A DNA stretch of 64,000 nucleotides, from contig NC_081824.1 of assembly GCF_030867095.1 (NCBI RefSeq), positions 49,324,882-49,388,881 of the forward strand. Reading direction: 5' to 3'. Shown piece by piece: positions 46,887 through 58,509 of the stretch. The notes below the pieces were generated by a model that did no database searches, was not told the DNA's origin, and saw only the letters and a program-made list of their open reading frames with translations. Numbering within the stretch: position 1 is the stretch's first letter; each line of letters opens with the position of its first letter. Source of the DNA: Alligator mississippiensis. Its lineage: Eukaryota > Chordata > Crocodylia > Alligatoridae. The translations under genes were made by a program, and so were the position numbers.

Positions 46887-47795
46887 TGTGCGGGCTGGGC
46901 CCCAATCCCACTGCCAAGTGCGAGTCGGGAGGGGCGATCCACGGCCCGTCTTTGCGCACGCGGGCTGTGGACAGCAGCCTGGGCACGCGGGGTAGGAGAA
47001 AACAGGTGGCGAGCTAGAATTAGTCACAAACAAGTAGTGGTTGATTGAAAAGTTTATTTACTTACGCCCAAAGATGGTAGTGGTGTAGGCTGGACAGCTT
47101 TCCAGGTGCAGCTCTGCTTAAATCCTCGTTGGAGGACTACGACAAATTCTTTCCCACGGAGTTATTTAGGCTCCGCGGGTTGGGTTGGGTTCGGTTCCCT
47201 GGTCCCCCGGAGTTGTTAAGGCTCCGTGGGTTCGAAAATTGGGCTTACAGGAAAGGGATACGTCTTGGATTGCGCTTGGCGACGAGGAGAGGCTAGAGGC
47301 GGTTCGTTCTTTTGTTCCCCCCTCTGGAGTAGTTAAAGCTCTGTGGGTTCGATTGTTAAGCCTCTATTGCCTGCTTGAGAAAAGCGTTGGGTCCGTAAGG
47401 ATCCACAGCGCTTAGAGATCTTCACACTGGGTGAAGTCTCCTCCTCCTGGTGTTCGTGGAGTCCTCCAACTTGGGCGGAAACCACTCAAGCCTTTTGTAC
47501 GGCTAGCAAGCCAATAGCTAGCCGCCATGTGTGCCTACATTTAGAGCCGGCCAATAATGTGGCGCGAATCTAAATACAAATGGCGGGAACTCCTTTGCAC
47601 CGTACATCTCTGAGATGCAAAAGAAATGCACCATGCAAAGAAGCTGCAAATTGGCGGGAAATCCCCCGTTGCACCAGAGTTCTCTCGCACAGCAGAGAAC
47701 TGTACCGTGCAAAGAAAGCTACAATTTGGGCGGGAACAATAATTTAGCGGTGCCGAAACACACACAAACAAAAACCACAACTTTGGGTTGTGACA
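46887..47795 (-). mobile_element. Solo LTR, copy 3, expanded to 909 bp
   Basis: TGTGCGGGCT to TTGTGACA, flanked by the perfect duplication CTTAT (46882-46886 and 47796-47800). It shares the landmarks of copies 1 and 2 and keeps a minus-strand AATAAA (plus TTTATT, 47053-47058). It is about 210 bp longer because of internal repetition: the word GGAGTTGTTAAGGCTCCGTG and variants occur three times (about 47157, 47209, 47326), and a unit containing ATGCAAAGAAGCTGCAAATT is duplicated (about 47632 and 47706). No internal retroviral genes are present. Confidence 0.92.
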
Positions 47796-47800
47796 CTTAT

Positions 47801-48100
47801 CAGGATGGATGTGAAGTGTTCTGGTAACTTTAAGTAACTGTAATTGCTTAAGCAGTCTGTCTGTCAGGAATGCTCACACTAGCTGCCCAAAGGATGAGGT
47901 ATAAAGGAGTCAGCACAAATTCTTATAGACAGGACATGGAAAAACCTCTTGTTTTCATCAGGAAGACATACAGGCAGAAACCTGACTGTATTGCAAAAGC
48001 ATTGTGAATAACAATATACCTCTTGTCCAGGAGTTTGGCAAACTGTAGCTCCAACTCCTCTTGGACTCTTTTCATAGGTACATTGTATTCTTCTGGAAAA
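47801..48100. other. Unassigned stretch beside a Mariner-like end
   Basis: No snRNA-like head or protein was recognised. Its right edge, GGAAAAATAC, abuts the Mariner-like end in the same way as the SINE edge near 51262, so it may be another retroelement insertion. Confidence 0.3.
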
Positions 48101-48180
48101 ATACCATATTTTCTTAAATATAAAATACACCTTCCCCCCTACCCCCCAAATTGGGGTGCATGCCTTAAGTGGAGGAACTG
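48101..48180. mobile_element. Mariner-like terminal segment
   Basis: ATACCATATTTTCTTAAATATAAAATACACC resembles, at corresponding positions, the complements of the ends at 51229-51262 and 58120-58153 (TATTT.CT.AAAT.TAA words). It continues into a C-run and AAATTGGGGTGCATGCC. It is an isolated end, or the partner of the end at 51.26 kb with later insertions between. Confidence 0.45.
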
Positions 48181-51120
48181 ATTTCTTCACTGAAAAAGGA
48201 ACATTCCAGAACACACTGTGCAGGAAACTGAAGATGCAGAGTCTCGTGGTAATCCTCTTACAGCCAGAAAGTAACAAAGGCCAGCCCCAGGGTGGCCTTG
48301 ACATGCCCTGGTGGCCACTTAGTTCCTGTTTCACCCTATCCTTTGAGCATCCTGGCCCAGGGATCCCTGAGCGAGATCTCATCTGCTCATGAGATAAGGC
48401 AGTGAGCAGTTAGGCCTTAAGGGCAATTTCATGGCTGCCTTATCTCCCCTTTGAGCCACACCCAAGCCTTGCAGATGTTTCCTGTCCAATCAGTCTCCTT
48501 TGTTGGGAACTTGGCCCATTTGACTTCTGCCCCTTTTTTCTTGCTGGGCCACTTAGTTCTGATCTATTGTGTTAGACCAGGCTTCTGGGCTCTAGCACTA
48601 GTCTTGCCCTGTTGTGCTCTGGCTTAGCCACTCTCGGGTTTCAGGCCCCTGGCCCTTGTTCTTGCCCCTTGTGGGCACTGGGTTCCCTGGCCCTGGGTCT
48701 TGTCCTTCCTGGGCACTGGTTCTTCCCCTCTCAGGCTTCAGGTCCTTGGCCCTGATCTTAGCTCCTCTTCAACACTGTTCCACCCCTCTAGGGCTTTGGG
48801 CCTTTGGCCCTATCAACAACCCTCCTGGGTGGTGGGTCCCTGCCCCTGCTTAGCCACAGCAAGTGGCAGCTTTCTCAAATTTTGGCTTCACCCCTTCTAA
48901 AATGCCACCAGTCAGTACCCTGTCAGGCCCCTGGCTCAAAACACTCATGTACCCCTCAGGCATCACTGGGACATCCAAAACCACCCCTCACAGTCCAACC
49001 CAAACCATTGGTATAAACTATAAGAAAGGAATAAGTTCTCTGGCTATAACACCAACTAACCCACTCTGGGTCCCAACATAAACAGTTGCTGCCTGTCTGT
49101 ACAACAGGGCTACCCCTTATCCTGGGTCATATTCCTCTGCAAGGCAACTGCATTTTGTTTGCTTCCCCCAAAGTACCACCACTGTCAGCTAGGAGCTCTC
49201 TTGGCCTCTTCTGCTCTGGAACTCTTTCCTTTGCAGCATCTAGGGCCAGATTACTTGTATAGGCTCAGGCGGTGAGTTTATATACATACTAAGCCCTGTC
49301 CCCTTCTGGTCAGGTGATTCAGTAGCTATCACAGGTATGTTCAGTTTTGGACCCTAAGGCCCTGCCTGCTTCCCTTGTAGCTGTTTAGCTTCTGTTTGCA
49401 GCTCTTAGCCCATGAGAACCTTGTCTGTCTTTCCCTATGCCTGTTACTGCTGGTTTTTGGCAACATCTCAGCTAGCGGGTAACTAGTTCCTTACCTGCTA
49501 TTCTCTGAGCCAACTCACCCTGCTGCAGTTTCCTCCTATTGGCTGAACAGCATTGCTTGTGCAGCAGGTGAGCTGTTGGTAGTAACTTGATGAAGTTTGT
49601 GATATTGAAACAACACTTTATATACCAGAACTTGTATAGAAAACTACTTACAGTAAAGAATGAACAGTCTTGCTACTGCCTTTGGAATGGTCTGGGGCCT
49701 AAGCTTAGACATCGAGTAAGTCCTCCTAGAAAATATGGGCTAGGGACAGACGTTACACATAAACTGGTTTAAGTGATCAGAAATTGGTTTAAACCTGTAA
49801 CAGAACAGACATTCAGTGCACATAAACCAGTTTCAAAATGGCTGAAACAGGTTTGAGATAAACCTGGTTGAATGCAGTATCAGACTTAAGTGATTTGGCT
49901 CAAACTGGTCCAAGACCCCTTGCTGGTTTAAGATAAACCAGAGACTGCCAGCATCCTGGCATGCTATCTGTTCTGGGAGGAGTTCTCTGCTCCAGCTCAG
50001 CCAGGCTGGCTCCGCTCCTCTGCTCCCCAGCCTAAGCATGGACAGGCAGAGGCAGGGGTCTGGCCAGAGAGGGGTTTAATTCTCCCCTCCCTGTGCCACC
50101 AGTAGGGACCAGAGCCAGGTCTGCCAGTTGCTCTGCTGTCTTTCTGCAGCACTGGGCACCATGGCCCCTGAAGCAGAGGGGGCAGGGAGGAGAGTTATTT
50201 TCCCCTGCACCCCCACTGGCAGCCAGGTCTGCTGGCTGTTGCCGCAACACTCACTCCCTGCCCGGAACAGGCCCCCGGCTGTCCCCTCACTGGAAGAATA
50301 ACCCCACTTCCTGCACCCCCTGGGGCCCTGCCTGGTCATGCCCCTGCAGGGCCACCATGCTCCACAGCAGCCCTGCCAGTCCCACAGCATGTTCCCTCCC
50401 CAACACTGGGAAGGGGCTCACGTTCTGGGAAGCTGTGATGGGCTGATGCCTGTCACCTCACCCACTGCTCGCTGCTCCAGCTGCCAGCTGGGGGCAGGGC
50501 CCGGCCCCTGCCGCTCATTCTGTGCTGGGGCAGGTCCTGGCGGGGTTAACTTGCAGCCCCTGGGCTCCCAGCTGCTGGCTGCTCCACTTCATTATTCCGC
50601 ACCAGCTTCGCCTGTGACTGGGCTGGGCAGACCCCTCTGTGGTGTCAGCAGCTGAATAAGCAGGGGCCTTGCCCCGAGCACAGAGAGGCCACTCGCATTG
50701 CTGTAGGGCTGCAGCTTGGGGCTGTGCTCAGGGCTGGTGGCTGAATAAGTCCCTTCCTGCTGGGAAGAAGCTGGCCCCGAGCAGAGAGCAACGGTGGCCG
50801 GGCCAGGCAGACTCCACTGCGGAGCAAGCAGCGTCTCTCTGCTTGGGACAAGCTCTCTCCCAGCAGAAGGGGGCTTATTTAGCTGCTGGCCCCTGGCACC
50901 GCAGCAGGGTCTGCCTCGCCCAGCTGCAGCTGCTCTCTGCTTGGGGCCAGCAGCTGAATAAGCACCTTCCTGCTGGGAGGGAGCTGGGCCTGAGCCTGTG
51001 AGGTGTGGTAGCAGGGGGAAGAGGTGGCAGAGGGGCAGGTACAAGCAGGGGGCAAGCTGTTTGGCCTCCCCACAGCACCTGCCCCACCACTACCTGCCCT
51101 ACTGCAGTGGTGGGGGATTA
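48181..51120. other. GC-rich composite, no gene recognised
   Basis: 48181-49730 holds no recognised element. 49735-49930 has repeated AAACTGGTTTAA/TTAAACCAG words typical of a MITE terminus. 50000-51100 is GC-rich, with several inverted copies of TTATTCAGCTGCTGGCC-like words (about 50650, 50735, 50876, 50947), and is open in many frames by composition only. Confidence 0.4.
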
Positions 51121-51262
51121 ATTAAAGATGACCCTCCAATAATTAGATTTTATAGGTGGAAAATTATAACAAATGTATCAATTTTCTATGTATAGAATGT
51201 AATTATTGGGGGGTTATCTTAAAGTCAGGGTTATCTTAGATTTGAGTAAATACAGTATTTTT
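51121..51262. mobile_element. Mariner-like MITE, self-complementary
   Basis: AAGATGACCCTCCAATAATT (about 51126) faces AATTATTGGGGGGTTATCTT (51201-51220), giving a near-palindromic core. It ends with TTTGAGTAAATACAGTATTT. The neighbouring SINE-like element starts directly outside this end. Confidence 0.6.
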
Positions 51263-51542
51263 CAAGACTAGGTATTAAGGGTTAGGCAGTCTTTTCCAGT
51301 TGATGTCAGGTGGGGTCCATGTACTGGGACTGTCCTGTGATAGCCTTCATGTAGATGCCCCTGGACCAGTGGATAGTGTTGGACACCATGAGGCGCTGCA
51401 TCAGCTTGGCATAGTGGTGTGATATGCGGCAGGTGCACAGGATGCTGTCATTTCTAGGGTCCCATGCTCCAAGTGCCCTAACGATCAGTGCCTCAACCAT
51501 CATGTGCTACATTTGATCTTAGAAAAAGGCTGAGATGCTGAT
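51263..51542 (-). mobile_element. SINE with U2-snRNA-like head (SINEU type)
   Basis: On the minus strand the element starts at 51542 with a segment closely following the 5' end of U2 snRNA over about 38 bases (51542-51505). It has the order ATC.GC.TCTC.GCCTTTT, then the exact ten bases CTAAGATCAA, then TGTAG. Beyond it the body is unrelated to U2. A U2 5' end fused to an unrelated body is the structure of the crocodilian SINEU families. Its 3' edge meets a Mariner-like end and its 5' edge meets the 3' end of a Tx1-clade LINE. Alternatives are a U2 pseudogene fragment or an snRNA-mRNA chimeric retrocopy. Confidence 0.65.
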
Positions 51543-52431
51543 GGGAACCTTTTTTTTTCTGCTGGTTTTTTTTTTACAAATTTTATTAAAAATACACCTA
51601 TCACCCTACATTTATAAATCTATACATACGGAACATCCTTGTTTTACCAAGACTTCATGAAACAGAACCAACTACACATCAAAAATGCACTGCTGCATAT
51701 ATTAAACCCGTACAGAAATCTTTTTCTTTATACAAAACCCCATGAAAAAACTGTTACCTCAGTAACCACCTGAAACTCCTGTCCATTCCCATCAGTCTTC
51801 CATTTTGGTTTAGTGAAACAAGTGTCCAGTCCTTTTTCCTTCAGTTCTTCCTTGCCTTTTTTTCTCCTATCTCTTTCAGAGGTTTCTTACTTTCCATAAA
51901 CTAGTTTTAACACACGCTAATGAAGTCCTTAATAATGTTTCCTACAGTCCCTTTGATATGAGTACATATTGTACCATCTCCCTTGCTAATGACAGGTTTA
52001 TTTTGGTCACAGAAAGCAGTGGGCCCTTTCCCACACCCCCTTTGCATGAGTGTACATGCGTACAGGTTTCCTTAGCTTTATGCTGTACATGCGTTCCTAG
52101 AAAACAGTGCATAACTCAAATTTGCATAAAGGGAACCCACTTTATAATGTAACAAATAGGGATCCATTCTAAGACCTCAACTACTGACCCCCAGACCCAT
52201 TTCTACCACTTTTAAAATACAATTTTGGTAGTCACCAACAGCAGACAGTACACACAAGCACAGGGTACTATCATAATGGGGATGGCAACTACAGAAACAT
52301 GTGTCACAGATAACGAGCAAGGAGCACAGATCCACACAGGAGACTATATTTTGGTGTGTGTCACTCCCACAATGCACTGCACAAAGCAGCTGACTGTGGG
52401 TTTCCACCACACCAATAGTATTAGAGTGACT

Positions 52432-55400
52432 TTACCTTGCATATAACAAATTTTTGGTATAAAAAGGGTCATTGCAGAAAAGCAAATTTGCACATACAGA
52501 TCCCACATAAACTGATGGAAACCTGTACACCATTGCTTTTTCACCACAGCTCTCCCTTGGGCACCTCAATGAGCTTGTCAAGCCCCATCTGTGTTTTACT
52601 TCTCTCATCAGCAAGATATTTCATACAAACATCCATGCTCATCCAGCATGCTCTACTTTTAGATGTTTACCTGCCACTGGTCCCTACATCTTCTTCACTT
52701 GTCCTTCTGTAAAGTTTCCCACTTTCACTCTCCCTTACTGCTTTCATTAATTTCTTATGATCCTTCAGGACCTCCATCCCTACCTTCCCTACTTTATACC
52801 TCTGCATGAATCCTTCCATCCTAATGTAATGAATTGTTGGTTGCCACACCCATGGACTCTTCAGAGAAGTCTGATATACTCCCCATTTCCTCAAAATTGA
52901 AGCTGTGTGAAATCAGGTGATATGCTGTCCCCTCTCCCTCCGTTACCGCCTTGTATATCATGCTTACATATTTTGCATAGGTGAACAATCCCAAGTCCAG
53001 CAGCCCCCATCCCTCCACCTCTCTGGCTTTGTACAGTTAGGATCTAGCCAACTGTTCTCTTTTGGCATTTGAGAAGAACACACATATTTTCTTCTGTATT
53101 TTTGCTGTCTGCTGCCACATCAGGGGGAAACAATTCCCATATATATAATAGTTGGCAGTATCACAATCTTAACTGTCACCAGCATCCTTCCAGACCATAA
53201 CCAAAATATTTGCTGGAGTCTTGTTGTCACCTTTTCCCATATTTGCCAGTCTTGCTGTCACCTTTCTCTTCAGCATTCATTAGGATCCCAACACTCGTGA
53301 TTCCTCTCTCTCTTATTTGAAGGCCCAACTTCTCCAAGTCCTTCCAGTTTCTACTCCCATTATAGTGCTTTTTGATCTATTTAGTTTAGCCCCTGTTCCT
53401 TTTCCATAATCTGTTGTATGATTTCCAGCTTTAGCACCCTTTCCATCGAAAGACTCTAACTGCTCCATTTATATCATCCATGTATGGTACACATTTTAAC
53501 TCACCTGTTCCGGGTATCTTTACTTCACTTTTGACCTTCTCTTTTCTTATTCTTTGCGTTAATGGTTTCATGCTGCACACAAATAGATGTGGCAATGGGA
53601 GGCATCCTTGTCTCACCCCTATATGGATTTTAAAGGCCCCTTTTAGGTGCCCATTAATTTGGACTTGACTGTCTGCTTCTGTATACATTAACCTTATCCA
53701 ACATATAAATTTCTCTCGGCACCCCATTTTTTCTAGCACCTTGAATAAGTAATTATGATCCACTCTGTGGTATACTTGTTCTAAATCTAGGTCTGCTATA
53801 ACTGTGTTTGTATTCCTCTCTTGAATGTGGGACAGTGTATCTCTGATCACTCTGATGCTTCGGAGATTTTTCTACCAGGTACTGAACACAGTTGGTCTTC
53901 ATGTATTATCTTTTGGAAGTTTTTCCTCATCCTCAAAGCCAACATCTTGGCCTTTAACTCATAGTCCATATTAAGGAGTGTAATTAGTCTCCAGTTTTTC
54001 AGGAGTTCCTTCTCCCCTTTCTTGAAGAGTAAGAGTACAGCACCTCTTGTAAAAATTTTTCCCTGCCACTCTTATTTCTGCTATTTCTTTGAACACTTCC
54101 ATTATATCCCTCCCTACCCATGTCCAAAACTTCTCATAAAATTCCTAGGCAGTCTGTCTGCTCCTGGTGATTCCCCTCTCTAAAAGGTTTTTAAACACAT
54201 ATCTACTTCCTTTAAACATATGTTTTCTTTCATATACTTTGCCTCCTCCACTTCTATTTTCTCATCAGTCTCTTCCAAGAAATCCTTCATCTTTTTCCTT
54301 CTTGTTTCCTTCTTCTGGTATAGCTCTTTATAACATCTCCTCATTGCCTCCAACACCTCCTCCTGCTTTTCCACCTGGGCATCACCTTCTTCCCGCACTG
54401 CTTTACCTCTCCTTTTGCTGCCTTTACTCTGGCCAATAAGTATCAGGGCCACTCTTCCTTTTCTCCCAGCCAGGGTGCTTATATTAAGAACTTTTTCTCC
54501 CTCATCTTTTTTTTTTTTTTAAACAGCTTCCTAACTCTTGCCTTATTTATTCTAGCTCTTCTTATATCCATCTTCCTTCTGTGGCTTCCTTTAGCAGCTT
54601 CTGCATCTTTCTTTGCAGCTGTCTTAGCTCTTTTGTTCTTTTCCCTTCACACCTTTTGCCTTCCTTTCTAAAGGATTATCCTGTTCTCTTCTTCACCATC
54701 ATAAACAATTCTCTGGTACTTGCAAAATATTTCTTCAGTGTTTGCCACCCCTCATAATGCCTCAAGTATGTTTGACATATCTCTTCATCTTGTAACAGCT
54801 GCACATTTAACTTCTACAGTTCCTTTCCACTCATGGGGCACTTACCAAGATTCATTACCACCTTTAGCATCTGGTGATCATTAAAAGCCACATGTATGGT
54901 TTCTTTCTTCTTTATCCATATTTCTTTTGAAACTAGCACAAAGTCAGTTCTTAATTGTTTCTTTCCACTGGAGTCTGTTATAGTGAAAACTTCCTTTCCT
55001 GTCCACGCAACTCTTCTTTCATTATATTTGTGAACAGTCTGGATGAGCTGTGTAAAGTCTTGTTTCCTTCTTCACCTGTTCTGTTGCCCACTTTGATTAT
55101 ACAATTGAAATCTCTCACTATTATGTGCAGTCTCCCTCCGATCACATAAACTGCTAACTTTCTAAGCTGTACATTCCTCCCCTCCCTCTCTGGTGGCGCA
55201 TATACATTAAACATTTCTAATTCTGTTCCCCTGATTGCTAGTATCATTCATTGCAATCTTCCACTGATGACTTTTTCTACCTGTGTTGTTCTCAGCTCTG
55301 TGTTCTTGAATAATATTGCTAGCCCTGCCACTTTTTTCTCATTTGTCCCTTACCACCAAGATGGTCCCGATCTCCACATTTTCTCAAAATGTTTATAATC

Positions 55401-55535
55401 TCTTTCCTCTGGTATACCACATTTTTGTAGGCAGATTATGTCTGCCCTTACTTGGTTCAACACCAGTTCAATTTGTTCCAATCTTTGCCTTGTTAAGGTA
55501 TTCCTGACATTAAGTGAAACTGTTGCCAATGCCAT
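52432..55535 (-). pseudogene. Tx1-like ORF2 (endonuclease-reverse transcriptase)
   Basis: The probable start is MALATVSLNVRNTLTR at 55535, followed by IELVLNQVRADIICLQKC, the catalytic LQ..E region of an apurinic-type endonuclease. 55247-54978 continues with FNVYAPPEREGR and a mutated DFNCI. A charged linker with ETRRKKMKDFLEETDEK lies at 54452-54180. The reverse transcriptase palm is at 53850-53431: ADLDLEQVYHRVDH (motif A, catalytic D), GVRQGCLPLPHLF and YMDDI in place of the usual YADD. The C-terminal region is at 53018-52667 and 52614-52432. At least five breaks separate the pieces. Confidence 0.78.
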
Positions 55536-55697
55536 TTATGGTTGTTTTAAAATAAGCACGCCTTTCCCTTTAAGGTTCATCTGTGCTATGCTCAGGGTGG
55601 TCAACTCCTTCCCCTGCCTCGCTCTCATTCCTGTAGCTTTTGCAAGCTGCTGGATCACTTTCACATTTAGGAAGGCTTGCGTATGCCTACCTCCCTG

Positions 55698-56510
55698 TCA
55701 CATCCTGCCTTCTGGTCTCAACTCTGGGCTGTAGCCCAGAGGTGTTAGCAGCAGGAAATGGCTCTTTGGCTCTTCCTCTGATTCACCTCCCTCATTAGCA
55801 GGTTTCTTCTTCCTGGTCTTCAGCCTCTGCATTTTCTTTTCTTTTCCTGACTGGTCTCTCTGGTTCTTATCTTGCTCTGTTTCCATTTCTGTTGTCTGTA
55901 GGGTGTCTTCTTTCTTCCCCACCCCCACATCCATATCTGAGCTGTTTGCTGTATGTGCCTTCCCTTCCATTCCATCTCCTATCTCCTCCTCTAATGCCTC
56001 AGTCACAGAAATTTTGCCTTCCTCCTTCTCTGTTTCACCCTCCTGCAGGGTTTTTTCCACTACTTCTGCCTCAGTGTCTAACTTCTCCTTTTCTCTGCTA
56101 TCATCCTCTGGGTTTTGCTGCGCCTCAGGGGTCTGATTATACTTGCGAAGGTTTTGGGGCACCTACAATACAAGTGTCCCTCTCCCTTACAAATAGTGAA
56201 TTCTAGGGACTCCTGGCACACTGCTGCTCTATGCTTCATCCTATCACACCTGTAGTACACCGTGAGGGGACAGTAAGCAGACAGCTGCCCCATTTTTCTG
56301 CATTTGATGCACCTTTTTGGTTGCCTATGGTACATTAGAAAACCTTCGTGTGCCCCAACCTGGATCACTGATGGGAGGTGCAGCACCCCACCTGAGCTCT
56401 ATTTGTCTGCTTGTAACACTACTCATGCCCTCCAAGACCGCATCCAGATACCATATTTGTCCGTTACTTTCTCTACTGACATGACTCTTGACATGACTCT
56501 TCTGATGCAC
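55698..56510 (-). pseudogene. Tx1-like ORF1 with CCHC zinc knuckles
   Basis: 56386-56078 encodes CIKCRKMGQLSAYC, a CX2CX4(H/Q)X4C knuckle with the histidine mutated to glutamine. Two further cysteine-rich repeats follow (YRCDRMKHRAAVC and TICKGEGHLYC). A frameshift near 56140 leads to an acidic, lysine-glutamate-rich tail ending at the stop at 55698. Retrotransposon ORF1 proteins of this type bind element RNA. A decayed N-terminal part extends beyond 56510. Confidence 0.75.
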
Positions 56511-57415
56511 TTTTCTCCCCAGCTTTCCAGGAAATGGTATCTGTTCGTTGTTGATCCAGTCTGCATCCTATCACCTGTTAAAGTTGCCTTTATCCACAGC
56601 TTCCACTCCTCCTTAGTTTTTCTGGGTGACTATTCTGTGTTTTCTTGCCATGCCACTCCCAGTGGGCCAGCCTGTCATCATGTTCCTGCCATCCTCTGCT
56701 TCTTGCCTGATGTGCCTTCTCTTAATGGTCCTGATCTATCTCACATTCTCCTCTGCTTCTGTCTTCCTTCTGGCATCATCACTCTCATCACTGCTGCCCC
56801 TGCCATTGCTCCTGCTGTCACCTTCTTTCTTCCTTCTCTACTTGTGTCTACTCTCCATCTGTCTCCAGATATTCATTTCCATTCTTCAACTTTTTTTTCC
56901 ACCACATGCTTACTTGCCACCACTGCCATTGTTTTGATCTTTGGGTCTCTTTCTTGGACTCCTTACACCTCAATGCTCTGTTGATCCCTTTCTCTGCTTT
57001 TAAGGCATAGAACAGGCTTCCACTCCTTTTGGAATCTACCCCAAGGATAGGTTAGTGCATCCCATTTGCATAAGATATCTGATATTACCTATTGTGTGCC
57101 CCCTCAGTCATGATGAACCACTAAATTAAGTATATTTTGACTTCTTCTTTGTTTCCACAGCTGAGCTATGCCTTTCCCATTTCCAATAATTCCTGTTTCT
57201 TCGCTAGCCTTACATATCTGACAAACATCACCAAATGGGTCCCCAAACAGTTCACCCAGAATCGCTCTTTTGCCTCCTATCTTAGCCCGTTGCATATGAT
57301 TACTGTGGCCCTGCCCTCCATGATGTGGAACTGGACCCGGATGCCCTACCTTTCATCTGCATATACATTTTTAGACTGGTCCTGGGATTCATGATAAAAA
57401 CATCCAGTTCCAGTC

Positions 57416-57603
57416 ATTAGTGGGAGGCTATTGAGCATATGGTTCCTTTGCAAGGAGGGATCTGGAGTACACACACATACTGAACAGTTTTAAGCTGTGG
57501 AGTCACCATGGCTTGAAATGCTGCTGGTTCTGCTGAGGCCCAACCCAGTGAGCTATATGATAACTGATTAGCCTTTTGGCTTTAGACTAATATCATCATT
57601 AGT
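57416..57603. other. Unassigned, between LINE and MITE
   Basis: No clear feature. The true 5' end of the LINE may lie within or before it. Confidence 0.3.
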
Positions 57604-57859
57604 GGGTGTGTCTGCACATGTACTTTAATGAGTAGTAGCCTATTTTACTGCGTATTAAAACAGAGCATAAAAAGTCATGCTGCTAAACTAATGCACAGTA
57701 AAATAGGCTACTGCACATTAAGTATCACTTAAAAAGCATGCACTTGCACTGCTGTACATCAGGGCAGCCTAATGCTCATTCATGTAGTACCTCACAATGG
57801 AGGTACTAAATTTAATACGCATTAGGAAAAGTGCATTAACGCACATGTAGATGCACCTG
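57604..57859. mobile_element. MITE of the CATGTAGAC family, about 255 bp
   Basis: Left end GGGTGTGTCTGCACATG and right end GCACATGTAGATGCACC are inverted. The inside carries AATAGGCTACTGCACATTAA words and their complements. The target duplication is not clear. Confidence 0.75.
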
Positions 57860-58107
57860 GTTTGTATTATGTATATGTAGGTTCAGAAATGCTATTTAAA
57901 AGTGAGTTTATAGAATACCTGTGCTAAAACTTGCAGCAATTTCAAAAAAGATGAAACACCTCAATTCTGGCTGAACTAAATCTATGTATGGGTACTTGTA
58001 GTTATTTGCCTATATGCAGATTTTTTCAGACATGTTTATTGCCTCCAGCAAAGTTTTCAAATGTGTTCCTCACTTCCATGTTCTTAGGGAGACCAGGGTC
58101 TGACAGT

Positions 58108-58167
58108 AGGGAGGAGGGGAAAGGGTCATTTTATATTTGAGTAAATATGATATATATATATATATGT
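58108..58167. mobile_element. Mariner-like end with adjacent (AT)n
   Basis: GGGTCATTTTATATTTGAGT followed by AAATATGATA matches the Mariner-like end at 51229-51262. A (TA)n run follows at about 58151-58165. Confidence 0.5.
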
Positions 58168-58509
58168 TGTAATGATTCAATTATCCATTTTGTTCATGGA
58201 TTCTAACCCTATTGAAATCTGGTGAGATGCAGCTGTTAGAAACTAGTAATTAAACTGTTTATTTTCTTTTTGCTTAGTTCAACTTAAGTGATGAGATTGG
58301 CGTTCTGATCTGAAGAAAAGTGTTGCAGCATTTTACTTTGCATTTTAGGAAGTCTTACTTATATTACTCCCATACATTTGAAGTGCAGAAGGAGTTAAAG
58401 AACATCAGGATGACAACCCCATAGAAGCACTTAATTGTAAACTTCTGTTTAGCTAGGGCTTTAAAAGCTTTCTGAGGAAAGGCAGGAAGGATTTGCTAAT
58501 CTTGAGACA

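Larger units (their letters stand above)
51566..57415 (-). mobile_element. Tx1-clade LINE, near full length, disabled
   Basis: A minus-strand LINE of about 5.8 kb. The 3' end at 51566 has a 10-base poly-A (plus-strand T-run 51566-51575) and AATAAA just upstream. In order toward 57415 come the ORF2 C-terminus, reverse transcriptase, endonuclease, then ORF1 with an acidic tail and CCHC zinc knuckles. The zinc-knuckle ORF1 and L1-like endonuclease with a distinctive reverse transcriptase fit the Tx1 clade rather than CR1. Many frameshifts make it inactive. The 5' limit is uncertain. The 3' part around 52050-52470 may be interrupted by another insertion. Confidence 0.78.

Noticed and set aside
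47879..48382. 167-codon minus-strand frame
   Set aside because: It crosses a Mariner-like end and has no recognisable domain.
52050..52470. Tigger- or Mariner-type insertion inside the Tx1-like LINE
   Set aside because: Words such as AACTCAAATTTGCATAAAGG suggest a DNA element end, but the two ends could not be paired and no TA duplication was readable.
56304..56984. 226-codon plus-strand, leucine-rich frame resembling a membrane protein
   Set aside because: Antisense to the Tx1-like ORF1. Hydrophobic residues arise from complementing its charged, purine-rich codons.
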